DNA of 7,289 bases from an uncultured Selenomonadales bacterium (GTDB taxonomy: Bacteria; Bacillota_C; Negativicutes; Selenomonadales; Selenomonadaceae): positions 1 through 7,289 of the forward strand of contig CALGGX010000063.1 of the NCBI GenBank assembly GCA_937916025.1. Reading direction: 5' to 3'. Under the pieces are notes generated by a model that was not told where the DNA came from, did not search any database, and saw nothing but the letters and a program-made list of their open reading frames with translations. How positions within the stretch are numbered: position 1 is the first letter of the stretch; each line of letters opens with the position of its first letter. Made by a program: the position numbers and the translations under genes. This document shows, in pieces, positions 1-6,088 of this stretch.

Positions 1-1605
1 TTGTTGTTCCGTCGCCGCCGATACCGATTCCGTTTCTGCCGATACGTCTTGACTCGAGCGGTTCAGTTCGTCCATGGAACCGACGAGTTTATCGACGCGC
101 TTCAGCGAACTCTTTGCTTCATTCAAGATACCTTCCGCATGCGTTGTCAAATCCGAGACCGCATTTGCAATTGTCGTGAACGAGTTGCCGGCTTCCGCCA
201 CGACCGTTTTGCCGTTCTCGACATCTGCCGTTCCCTTTTCCATTTCCTTGACGGCGTTATCGGTATCCTGTTGAATTACGCTGATCAACGCCGCAATTTT
301 CCGCGCGGCTTCATCGCAAGCCTCTGCCAGCTTCCGAACTTCATCGGAAACAACGGCGAAGCCTCTGCCGTGCTCGCCGGCACGCGCCGCTTCGATCGCC
401 GCATTCAATGCGAGAAGGTTGGTTTGTGACGCGATATCGGCAATTGTGCTGCTGATTGCGCCGATCTCGTTCGAGCGTTCCGCCAGCTTTTTGATCACTT
501 CGGCAGAAACCGCCGTCGATTTTGCAATCTCGGACATTTGCTCAATCGCACTCTCGATTGCCGTCTGTCCTTTGGCTGAAATTTCCTCGACGGACTTCGC
601 CGCTTCCACGGATGCGATTGCTTTGTCTTCAAATGCTTGAATGGATTCCGCAAACGCGCGAATTTCTGCCGACGATTTTTCGACAGCCTCGCCCTGCTTG
701 GTGGCATTCGCGGCGACATTGCCGATCGAATTCGCGACTTGTTGAGTTGCCAATGCCGATTGATCCGCGTTTTCGTTCAATTGCGTGGCGAAATTTGCCG
801 CATCCGATGCATTGCGCTGAATGTTTTCGATCAGTTTGCGGAGCGTTTCGATCGTCTCGGCATAGACTTTTGTCAACTGCCCGAACTCGTCATTGGAATC
901 CGAGTGCGCTTTGATCATCAAATTGCCGGACGCCAGCTCTTTCGACACTTCAGTCAAATACTTGATCGGATTAAGGATCGACGAGCACAACGCCATTGCC
1001 ATGAAGATCGAAAACAACACGACGACGACGATGCTTATGATCAAAATGATGCGCGTTTGATTGAACCGCTCGGTCGACTGAACCGTCTCGGCGTGAATGA
1101 AGTCTTTTCGATTGTCGAGAATGCGATTGAGTTTCATGCCGATCTGATCGTAATTGTCGCTCGAAGTTTCAATCAGATGTTGAGCTTCGGGAATGTTGCC
1201 TTTTTTGGCGAGATCGATCACTTTCATCGAATTTAATTTGTATTGATTCCAAATGTTTCGCATTTCGTTGAACTCGTCGGCGATTTTGCCGGATAATTGC
1301 GGTGCGATGTTGTCGAAAGTGATGTCGATCTGATCGGCGAGTTTTTTCGTCTGTTGCGCGGCGTGAATTCGCGCGGGCAGAGTCGTCGCGTCGATGACGG
1401 CGAATTCTCCCTGACGATAATCGCTCATTGCGCGACTTGATTCGGACGCGGAGATTACGCCTTGAAGATGTTCCGTCGCGATCCGAAGCGCGCCGTCGTT
1501 CGTGCTCGAGAGACTGTACGCCGAATACACTCCGTTGCCGATGAAAGCGATGATCAGCATGGTGAAAACGAAAAAGATTTTCTGCCGGATTGTCAGCGCA
1601 TTCAA
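1..1605 (-). CDS. Methyl-accepting chemotaxis protein, C-terminus cut off by the window edge
   Basis: This is a transmembrane chemoreceptor that signals through CheW and CheA at the inner membrane. The frame is open for 535 codons and leaves the window at base 1 without a stop. In order, it shows a first membrane helix at about residues 10-31, an extracytoplasmic helical sensor region at about 33-185, a second membrane helix at about 187-207, a HAMP domain (P213, DEFGQL at 239-244), and a long coiled-coil signalling domain. The conserved hairpin tip is easy to recognise at 396-428, including [16 protein letters not shown] and [15 protein letters not shown]. The last visible residues, VSAATEQQ, match the usual C-terminal adaptation segment, so probably only a few dozen residues are missing. 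The sensor size suits a four-helix-bundle ligand domain, but the ligand is unknown. The start is TTG, chosen because an excellent Shine-Dalgarno site lies 7 bases upstream. No chemotaxis kinase genes are visible beside it. Confidence 0.96.
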   Translation of the reverse strand, partial: MNALTIRQKIFFVFTMLIIAFIGNGVYSAYSLSSTNDGALRIATEHLQGVISASESSRAMSDYRQGEFAVIDATTLPARIHAAQQTKKLADQIDITFDNIAPQLSGKIADEFNEMRNIWNQYKLNSMKVIDLAKKGNIPEAQHLIETSSDNYDQIGMKLNRILDNRKDFIHAETVQSTERFNQTRIILIISIVVVVLFSIFMAMALCSSILNPIKYLTEVSKELASGNLMIKAHSDSNDEFGQLTKVYAETIETLRKLIENIQRNASDAANFATQLNENADQSALATQQVANSIGNVAANATKQGEAVEKSSAEIRAFAESIQAFEDKAIASVEAAKSVEEISAKGQTAIESAIEQMSEIAKSTAVSAEVIKKLAERSNEIGAISSTIADIASQTNLLALNAAIEAARAGEHGRGFAVVSDEVRKLAEACDEAARKIAALISVIQQDTDNAVKEMEKGTADVENGKTVVAEAGNSFTTIANAVSDLTTHAEGILNEAKSSLKRVDKLVGSMDELNRSSQDVSAETESVSAATEQQ

Positions 1606-1612
1606 TTTAAAA

Positions 1613-1620
1613 CCTCCTCC
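1613..1620 (-). promoter_or_regulatory. Ribosome binding site of the chemoreceptor gene
   Basis: On the minus strand the sequence GGAGGAGG stands 7 bases before TTG at 1605-1603. It fixes the start at this TTG, since no in-frame ATG has a comparable site. Confidence 0.85.
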
Positions 1621-1657
1621 GTCGGTTGATTGATATTCATGATATATTTGCAATCGT

Positions 1658-1723
1658 AAAAAAAAATCCTGCCGCGCGGTGCAAATAAATTGTGTTCAAA
1701 ATTGACGGCAGGAAAATTTTTTT
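1658..1723. repeat. AT-flanked inverted repeat in the divergent gap
   Basis: CCTGCCG (1668-1674) is mirrored by CGGCAGG (1706-1712) around a 31-base loop. Nine A residues precede the left arm, and AAAA followed by seven T residues follow the right arm. The pairing can therefore extend as T1667 with A1713 and then, after a three-base bulge, seven A-T pairs. Read as RNA from either strand, the stem ends in a U tract, like a bidirectional terminator. However, it lies upstream of both flanking genes (chemoreceptor on minus, rmlD on plus), so it could instead be a leader attenuator, an operator, or chance. I found no convincing -35/-10 pair for either gene in the gap. Confidence 0.45.
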
Positions 1724-1759
1724 GCCAATCGAAATTAAGAAGAAAAATTGTCGACAGAC

Positions 1760-1765
1760 AGGAGG
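1760..1765 (+). promoter_or_regulatory. Ribosome binding site of rmlD
   Basis: AGGAGG lies 7 bases before ATG 1773. It selects this start over an upstream in-frame GTG at 1692, which has no such site and would add 27 residues read from the inverted repeat. Confidence 0.85.
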
Positions 1766-1772
1766 CAGCAGC

Positions 1773-2654
1773 ATGAAAGTAATGGTAACGGGAATAACGG
1801 GGCAACTCGGTTTCGATGTGATGCGCGAGTTGGCGAAGCGAAATACAGAGGCAATCGGAGCCGCGCGGCGTGATTTTGATTTGACAGACGCGGCGGGCAT
1901 TCGGCAATTCATATCGAAACACAAACCGGACGCGATCATTCATTGCGCTGCTTACACTGCAGTCGATCGAGCGGAAGACGAGCCGGATTTGGCGATGTCG
2001 GTGAATGCGGGCGCGGTCGAGGCAATTGCAGAAACCTGTCGCGAGCTCGACATCAAACTCCTGCACATCAGCACCGATTATGTCTTCCCGGGCGACGGAG
2101 TTCTGCCGTACGAAATTGACTCGCCAAAAGCTCCGACGAATGCGTACGGTCGATCGAAACTCGCGGGCGAGGAAGCGATCGAACGGATTCTCGAAAAGTT
2201 TTTCATCGTTCGGATATCGTGGGTGTTCGGCATCAACGGCAAGAATTTTGTTCGGACGATGCTTCGGTTGAGCGAGACGCGAGACAAATTGACGGTCGTC
2301 GACGATCAAATCGGGTCGCCGACATACACTGCCGATCTCGCTCGATTGCTTGTCGAGATGGTTCAGACAGATCGATACGGCGTCTATCACGCGACGAACG
2401 AGGGATATTGCAGTTGGGCGGAGTTTGCGGCGGAGATATTTCGGCAGGCGGAAGTTTCTACGCAAGTCGTGCCGGTCGAGTCCGATGCTTATCCGACGAA
2501 GGCGGTGCGTCCGAAAAACTCTCGGATGAGCAAAAAAAGTCTCGACGACGCCGGTTTCGAGCGTCTGCCGAGTTGGAAGGATGCGGTCGGGCGATACTTG
2601 ATCGAGCTCGCCGCCGAACATGAGCATGAAATGCGAAAACTCGTCTCGCATTGA
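1773..2654 (+). CDS. rmlD: dTDP-4-dehydrorhamnose reductase
   Basis: This enzyme catalyses the last step of dTDP-L-rhamnose synthesis, the NAD(P)H-dependent reduction of dTDP-4-dehydro-L-rhamnose, in the cytoplasm. The product feeds rhamnose into surface polysaccharides. The 293-residue protein has the usual family length and a Rossmann fold. Its N-terminal dinucleotide motif is VTGITGQLG (residues 5-13). HCAAYTAVD lies at 58-66, STDYVF at 100-105, and the short-chain dehydrogenase catalytic pair is Y125 and K129 in YGRSKLAGE. The family-typical DQIGSPTY lies at 178-185, and a basic RPKNSRMS stretch lies at 246-253. All key residues are present. It stands alone: rmlA, rmlB and rmlC are not in the window, and the neighbouring cupin is too short to be RmlC. 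It diverges from the chemoreceptor and converges on the cupin gene. A different NDP-sugar reductase of the same family cannot be fully excluded. Confidence 0.93.
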   Translation: MKVMVTGITGQLGFDVMRELAKRNTEAIGAARRDFDLTDAAGIRQFISKHKPDAIIHCAAYTAVDRAEDEPDLAMSVNAGAVEAIAETCRELDIKLLHISTDYVFPGDGVLPYEIDSPKAPTNAYGRSKLAGEEAIERILEKFFIVRISWVFGINGKNFVRTMLRLSETRDKLTVVDDQIGSPTYTADLARLLVEMVQTDRYGVYHATNEGYCSWAEFAAEIFRQAEVSTQVVPVESDAYPTKAVRPKNSRMSKKSLDDAGFERLPSWKDAVGRYLIELAAEHEHEMRKLVSH

Positions 2655-2876
2655 CATTCCCCAAAAGGGATTCTCGAGAACAAAAACTGCTCGAAGGCAT
2701 TGCCAAATTGCCCTTACACGGTTGCCTTTCGGCTTCAGCTTACTTACACCGATTAACGCCTGCATCAGACAGCAAAAGCTCGCGTTACGACGAGGGGCAG
2801 TGCGCCCTGAAAACGGCTCTTTGACCGTTGATTTGAACTCACTTTTTGGTAAGGCGGAAGGTTAACCGCAATAAAA
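2655..2876. other. Hairpin-rich block between convergent genes: candidate structured RNA or dispersed repeat
   Basis: No credible gene lies in these 222 bases, but they are dense with inverted repeats. CCC/GGG with an AAAA loop lies at 2660-2669. The palindrome TTCTCGAGAA is at 2671-2680, and TCGAG/CTCGA at 2674-2694. GCC/GGC with loop TTTC is at 2724-2733, CTCG/CGAG at 2779-2794, GGGC/GCCC at 2795-2807, and AACGG/CCGTT at 2812-2829. An imperfect long-range pairing joins 2719-2735 with 2851-2868 (about 15 of 18 positions), which would enclose three of the hairpins in a branched fold. None is followed by a clear T tract, so this is not a simple terminator. It matches no ncRNA or riboswitch family that I can recognise. 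The strand of any transcript is unknown. Confidence 0.4.
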
Positions 2877-3218
2877 TCACTTGCTGATGATCAGCGCGAT
2901 GAAGATCAGATCGTCGTCGCCGATATTTTCGATGCCGTGGACTTCGCCGTCGGGGCAGAAGGTCGTGGTGCCCGCGTCGATTTGAACTTCTTCGCCGTTA
3001 TCGTTGTAGAGTGCTTTACCCTGCAGAATGTGATAGGTCTCGGTGTTGCCCTTGTGCGGATGAACTCCGAGCGATGCGCCGGGCGGGACGGTTACTTTCG
3101 CGAACATCAGACATTTGCCGTCGAGCTCGTTCGGTGTAAGCAGGTGTTCGATTGTGATTTCGCCCTTGCCGCCCGCCTTGTTTTGCGCCTTGACAGTCTT
3201 TTTCTCAATGAATGCCAT
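2877..3218 (-). CDS. Small single-domain cupin protein
   Basis: This 113-residue protein is a single cupin_2-type beta barrel. Both cupin motifs are complete. Motif 1 is G51, H53, H55, E60 and G67, in VHPHKGNTETYHILQG. Motif 2 is G83, P89, G91, H94 and N98, in PDGEVHGIEN. H53, H55, E60 and H94 are the expected metal ligands. Such proteins bind a small molecule or act as small isomerases or dioxygenases, and the sequence does not reveal the substrate. It has no signal peptide, so it is probably cytoplasmic. The start at 3218 is set by GAGGAGAG 7 bases upstream. An in-frame extension to 3281 is open, but it would read through the promoter. It converges on rmlD and diverges from the YdcF-like gene with 82 bp between, and it has its own strong promoter. 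It is too short for RmlC (about 180 residues). Confidence 0.9.
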   Translation of the reverse strand: MAFIEKKTVKAQNKAGGKGEITIEHLLTPNELDGKCLMFAKVTVPPGASLGVHPHKGNTETYHILQGKALYNDNGEEVQIDAGTTTFCPDGEVHGIENIGDDDLIFIALIISK

Positions 3219-3225
3219 CGTCGAT

Positions 3226-3233
3226 CTCTCCTC
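3226..3233 (-). promoter_or_regulatory. Ribosome binding site of the cupin gene
   Basis: GAGGAGAG on the minus strand stands 7 bases before ATG 3218-3216. It supports the 113-residue form over a longer reading that would begin inside the promoter. Confidence 0.85.
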
Positions 3234-3252
3234 AAAAATCGTTTTCGACGCG

Positions 3253-3281
3253 ATTATACAAAAAATCAATGTTGTTTTCAA
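3253..3281 (-). promoter_or_regulatory. Near-consensus housekeeping promoter of the cupin gene
   Basis: On the minus strand the -35 box is TTGAAA (3281-3276) and the -10 box is TATAAT (3258-3253), with an ideal 17-base spacer. The -10 is perfect and the -35 matches five of six consensus positions. Transcription would start near 3246, giving a leader of about 28 bases. The -35 lies only about 20 bases from the start codon of the divergent gene, so the promoter sits inside that gene's untranslated region. A short inverted repeat, AATCG/CGATT (3237-3255), overlaps the -10 and start region and could be an operator, though five-base arms are weak evidence. Confidence 0.85.
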
Positions 3282-3286
3282 CCGAT

Positions 3287-3292
3287 AAGGAG
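3287..3292 (+). promoter_or_regulatory. Ribosome binding site of the YdcF-like gene
   Basis: AAGGAG lies 8 bases before TTG 3301. It supports TTG as the start. No in-frame ATG occurs before residue 48, which would delete the first membrane helix. Confidence 0.8.
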
Positions 3293-3300
3293 AACTGCTT

Positions 3301-4071
3301 TTGGTTTACCTCTTGAAATTCGGAGCGAGTTGGATTTTGCCGCCGGGCATTTTCATCGTTGCATTTTTCCTCGTTGCGGCGTATTGCCTGAAGTGCAAAC
3401 ACGATCCGAAATTGGCGGCGGTGATCGTCTCACTCGATCTGATGTTGTATTTGCTTTGCACGGGCTTTGTTGCCGAAAAAGTGATGGGTTCGCTCGAGAG
3501 CGTTTATACTCCGCCTTCGGATATTTCGACGCTCGATGCGGACGTGATCATCATGCTCGGCGGCGGCGCGCTGCCCGACATGCCGGACGTTGACGGCGAA
3601 GGCACGTTGTGTTCGAGTCCGGCGAGTCGGGTGCTGGCGGCGGTGCGATTGCAGAGGCGATTGCACATACCGATCTTGCTGAGCGGCGGGCAGGTTTATT
3701 CCGATACCGGCGCGGAGGCGAAGATTGCGAGTCGTGTATTGCGCTCGCTCGGCGTCGAGGAGCACGATATTATAGTCGAGACGCGGAGCATCAACACGAC
3801 GCAGAATGCGAAGTTCTCGGTTGAGATCATGCGCGAGCGCGGGTTGCATCGCCCGTTGCTCGTGACTTCGGCGTTTCACATGCGCCGCGCGGTGCTGAAT
3901 TTCCGGCAGCAGGGCGTGGAAGTGATTCCATATCCGACAGACTATATGGTGACGCACTCGCCGCAATTTCATTACACGAAGTTACGCCCGCAATCGGAGG
4001 CATTGCTTTACAACGTGATGGTTTTGCAGGAACGGCTTCGGACGTTCGTGACGCAAATGTTGAAGATTTGA
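3301..4071 (+). CDS. ElyC/SanA/YdcF-family membrane protein (DUF218 domain)
   Basis: This 256-residue protein has two N-terminal membrane helices (about 11-30 and 38-58) followed by a DUF218 domain (about 80-215). Family signatures are DVIIMLGGGALP (81-92), ILLSGGQ (125-131), the E-T-R-S-I-N-T-T-Q-N-A run at 160-170, and LLVTSAFHMRRA (186-197). The length and two-helix layout resemble E. coli ElyC, a protein linked to cell-wall and lipid-carrier homeostasis. The biochemical activity of the family is poorly known, so I give no reaction. It is the first of six closely spaced plus-strand genes; 35 bp separate it from the next. Its own promoter was not found in the 82-bp divergent gap, which is dominated by the cupin promoter. 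The start is TTG. The family assignment is firm, but equivalence to ElyC rather than SanA or YdcF is an inference from architecture. Confidence 0.9.
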   Translation: MVYLLKFGASWILPPGIFIVAFFLVAAYCLKCKHDPKLAAVIVSLDLMLYLLCTGFVAEKVMGSLESVYTPPSDISTLDADVIIMLGGGALPDMPDVDGEGTLCSSPASRVLAAVRLQRRLHIPILLSGGQVYSDTGAEAKIASRVLRSLGVEEHDIIVETRSINTTQNAKFSVEIMRERGLHRPLLVTSAFHMRRAVLNFRQQGVEVIPYPTDYMVTHSPQFHYTKLRPQSEALLYNVMVLQERLRTFVTQMLKI

Positions 4072-4093
4072 TCGTTCGGTTGTTTTTTCGACG

Positions 4094-4098
4094 GGAGG
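4094..4098 (+). promoter_or_regulatory. Ribosome binding site of the first TPR gene
   Basis: GGAGG lies 8 bases before TTG 4107. The only nearby ATG in frame (4116) would be 17 bases away, which is too far, so TTG is preferred. A further in-frame TTG at 4068 overlaps the preceding gene and lacks a site. Confidence 0.75.
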
Positions 4099-4106
4099 GC
4101 TCGATT

Positions 4107-4835
4107 TTGGATAAAATGAAGTTATTGCGGACATTAATGTTGGGAGCTTCAATTTTGATCGGCGGAGTTCTTCTCACTTCGGTGCACTTGGAATTTACTG
4201 CAGACGCCGACGGAACCAAACACATGATAATTGACGTTTATCGCGAAAAATCCGGAAACGATCGGCGTTCGGTTTCAGACACGTCATCGATTAATGATCC
4301 GATAGTAAAAATAGAGCAATCAAATCGAAAGGTCGAACAGGCAACGCAATTCTTCAATCAAAAACAATACGCCGAAACGATTCGCGTTGCCACCGAGGCG
4401 ATCGATTTAAATCCCAACAACTCCATGGCATATACTTTTCGCGGCAACGGTTATGCCGAAATGAAAGATTACGCGCAGGCGATTAAAGATTACACTCGCG
4501 CCATTGAGCTTGATACAAACAATGCCTTGGCATATTACAATCGCGGATTGGCTTATGAACATTCATTCGATCATAAATCGGCAGTTATCGACCTGACGAA
4601 AGCAATCGAGCTCTCGCCGACTTCTGCCGAGCCGTACTACAATCGCGGCGGGGCATATTTGAATATGACCGAATATGCAAAGTCGATTGAAGACAACACT
4701 CGTGCAATCGAATTAAATCCGAACTATGCCGCCGCATATTACAATCGCGGAGTCTGCCGTCGATTGACGGGCGATCCGAAAGCGGCGCAAAGTGATCTTG
4801 ATCGCGCGGCGTCATTTGGATTTGTAAAGAAGTGA
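4107..4835 (+). CDS. Membrane-anchored TPR protein, first paralogue
   Basis: This 242-residue protein has a short basic N-terminus, one membrane helix (about 9-26), the juxtamembrane motif LLTSVHLEF plus DADGTKHM (22-40), a linker rich in charged and polar residues (about 45-75), and five tetratricopeptide repeats. The repeats occupy roughly 77-105, 106-139, 140-173, 174-207 and 208-242, with the classic 34-residue period and AYYNRG at helix A. The positive charge before the helix predicts that the repeats face outside the cytoplasmic membrane. TPRs bind other proteins, so it probably scaffolds an envelope complex; the partner is unknown. The C-terminal DLDRAASFGF resembles the end of the second TPR gene downstream, and the juxtamembrane motif is shared too, so the two are paralogues. 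It lies 35 bp after the YdcF-like gene and 21 bp before a small membrane protein. Start is TTG; four residues shorter from ATG is possible. Confidence 0.9.
   Translation: MDKMKLLRTLMLGASILIGGVLLTSVHLEFTADADGTKHMIIDVYREKSGNDRRSVSDTSSINDPIVKIEQSNRKVEQATQFFNQKQYAETIRVATEAIDLNPNNSMAYTFRGNGYAEMKDYAQAIKDYTRAIELDTNNALAYYNRGLAYEHSFDHKSAVIDLTKAIELSPTSAEPYYNRGGAYLNMTEYAKSIEDNTRAIELNPNYAAAYYNRGVCRRLTGDPKAAQSDLDRAASFGFVKK
4530..4751 (+). repeat. DNA-level direct repeats inside the first TPR gene
   Basis: The 18-base word gcatattacaatcgcgga occurs identically at 4530-4547 and 4734-4751, exactly 204 bases apart, which is two 34-codon repeat units. A diverged copy lies halfway between at 4632-4649. This suggests that the repeats expanded by recent unit duplication or are being kept similar by recombination. 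Confidence 0.8.
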
Positions 4836-4842
4836 GTTTGAG

Positions 4843-4847
4843 AGGAG
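4843..4847 (+). promoter_or_regulatory. Ribosome binding site of the small membrane protein gene
   Basis: AGGAG stands 9 bases before TTG 4857. It is the main evidence that the short frame is a gene with a TTG start. The ATG at 4861 is in a different frame. Confidence 0.75.
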
Positions 4848-4856
4848 TGAGCGACG

Positions 4857-5078
4857 TTGGATGAATTGATTTCGACCGTGCAACCGATTGTCGAGCCGGT
4901 GTTGAGTTTGGCGGGCATTTCAAAATCGCTGGCGGTGATTGCGGCGTCGCTGAAGGGCATCTTTATTGTGCTGACGATCTTGACGGCGATTTTGGTTTTG
5001 TATATCGGCTCGAAAATTCTTCCGCCGATCATACGCGCAATCGGAAGCGGTCTGCGGAGTTTGCGGCGAAAATTTTGA
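4857..5078 (+). CDS. Small membrane protein of unknown function between the two TPR genes
   Basis: I recognise no family for this 73-residue protein. It begins with an acidic, amphipathic or hydrophobic stretch (MDELISTVQPIVEPVLSLAG), then a single strong membrane helix at about 34-50 (GIFIVLTILTAILVLYI), then KILPPIIRAI and a basic tail SLRRKF. The basic tail points to a cytoplasmic C-terminus, so its N-terminal part would lie outside the membrane, the same side as the predicted TPR domains. A good Shine-Dalgarno site, 21 bp after the first TPR gene and 32 bp before the second, and the clean reading frame argue that it is real. The size and placement suggest an accessory subunit or regulator of the TPR proteins, which is inference only. 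Start is TTG. Confidence 0.72.
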   Translation: MDELISTVQPIVEPVLSLAGISKSLAVIAASLKGIFIVLTILTAILVLYIGSKILPPIIRAIGSGLRSLRRKF

Positions 5079-5095
5079 AGAACGCAACGATGATC

Positions 5096-5100
5096 GGAGG
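5096..5100 (+). promoter_or_regulatory. Ribosome binding site of the second TPR gene
   Basis: GGAGG lies 10 bases before ATG 5111. It favours this start over an in-frame TTG at 5075 that overlaps the preceding stop codon and has no site. Confidence 0.75.
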
Positions 5101-5110
5101 CGATTTAATC

Positions 5111-6079
5111 ATGAAAGACGACAAAACCTATTCGGATATATCCGATAAACAAATCGAAGATCCGTCCAAAGACAAATCCGTCATAAAACTGCGTATGATT
5201 TTGATTACGATTGTGGCGACGATTTTTTTGCTCACGTCTCTGCATTTCGAATTCAAAGTCGATGCCGACGGCGGCAGGCATATGGTGTTCAATTTTGAGC
5301 GCGAATCGGCAAAAAAAAGCGAGACTTCCGTTCAGCCGACAAAATATGATGATGTATTTGAAGCCGCGCGATTGGTTGAAGAAGCCCGGCAATTGAACGA
5401 GATCGGCGAATATCAACGCGCGCTCGACAACAGCAACAAGGCAATCGAGTTGAATCCGAAAAACATGGCGGCATATGCCGTGCGCGGGAGGGCTTACGGA
5501 TTTCTCGGGCAATTCACTCGCGAAATTCCCGATCTGACAAAAGCGATCGATGCCGGAGCGGACGTTCTCGCGAGTTACAACAGTCGCGGCTACGCTTACA
5601 TGATGTTGAAAGATTACAAGAAGGCACTCGCCGATCTGGATGCGGCGACGAATATCGATCCGACTTTTTATAAGCCGTATATAAATCGCGCATGCATATT
5701 CGCCACTTTGAAAGAAGCCGACAAGGCGTCGAATGAAGTTGCCAAGTTTTTTGAATTCGCTCCGAACGACGCAAATCGATATGCTTCTCGCGGCGGAATT
5801 TATTGGCTTTTGGAACGATACGATGAGGCACAGGCGGATTTTGACAAGGCACTTGCGCTCGACTCGAAAAATGCGTTTGCAATTGCCGGGTGCGGCAATG
5901 TTTATCTCATGCGTCGGCAATACGTCGAGGCAATTGCGGAGTATGAAAAAGCAATCGCGATAAATCCGAACATCGCCGAAGCTTATCACAACCGCGCAAT
6001 TTGTTATCGGAAGTTGGGCAATTACGAGCAGGCGCGGGAAGACGATAAACGTGCTGCCGAGCTCGGTTTCAAACAATGA
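5111..6079 (+). CDS. Membrane-anchored TPR protein, second paralogue
   Basis: This 322-residue protein has a 27-residue charged N-terminal tail, one membrane helix (about 28-43), the juxtamembrane motif LLTSLHFEF plus DADGGRHM (41-58), a short linker, and seven tandem 34-residue TPRs. These fall at roughly 86-118, 119-152, 153-186, 187-220, 221-254, 255-288 and 289-322. The fourth repeat is the most degenerate (YINRACIFATLKEADKASNE). The last repeat ends in DDKRAAELGF, as in the first TPR protein. Topology is predicted N-in, with the repeats on the outer face of the cytoplasmic membrane. The tail before the helix is about 20 residues longer than in its paralogue. Its partner is unknown; a scaffold role in an envelope complex is inferred. 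It follows the small membrane protein by 32 bp and precedes tmk by only 9 bp, so co-transcription and perhaps translational coupling with tmk are likely. Confidence 0.92.
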   Translation: MKDDKTYSDISDKQIEDPSKDKSVIKLRMILITIVATIFLLTSLHFEFKVDADGGRHMVFNFERESAKKSETSVQPTKYDDVFEAARLVEEARQLNEIGEYQRALDNSNKAIELNPKNMAAYAVRGRAYGFLGQFTREIPDLTKAIDAGADVLASYNSRGYAYMMLKDYKKALADLDAATNIDPTFYKPYINRACIFATLKEADKASNEVAKFFEFAPNDANRYASRGGIYWLLERYDEAQADFDKALALDSKNAFAIAGCGNVYLMRRQYVEAIAEYEKAIAINPNIAEAYHNRAICYRKLGNYEQAREDDKRAAELGFKQ

Positions 6080-6088
6080 GGTGAATGT

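Noticed and set aside
637..1236. A 199-residue open frame on the plus strand
   Set aside because: It is antisense to the sensor and HAMP region of the chemoreceptor, which has clear family motifs across the same bases, and it lacks a ribosome binding site.
1692..1772. A longer rmlD starting at GTG 1692
   Set aside because: The extra 27 residues come from the AT-rich inverted repeat, lack a ribosome binding site, and would precede the dinucleotide-binding strand that normally begins the protein.
2657..2670. Intrinsic terminator for rmlD
   Set aside because: The stem is only three to four base pairs and no T tract follows, so it does not qualify.
2651..2679. A perfect -35 box TTGACA at the rmlD stop codon as a promoter for a transcript of the spacer
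   Set aside because: No sequence resembling TATAAT lies 16-18 bases downstream, so a promoter is not supported.
1602..2765. A 387-residue open frame on the minus strand
   Set aside because: It is almost entirely antisense to rmlD, whose catalytic motifs are certain, and its translation is rich in basic residues with no domain. Its first part only reads the hairpin-rich spacer.
2620..2865. An 81-residue plus-strand frame running from the end of rmlD through the spacer
   Set aside because: There is no Shine-Dalgarno site, it starts inside rmlD in another frame, and it covers the inverted repeats that better explain the region.
2877..3218. The cupin as RmlC, completing a rhamnose pathway pair with rmlD
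   Set aside because: RmlC is about 180 residues long with different signatures. This is a 113-residue single cupin domain on the opposite strand with its own promoter.
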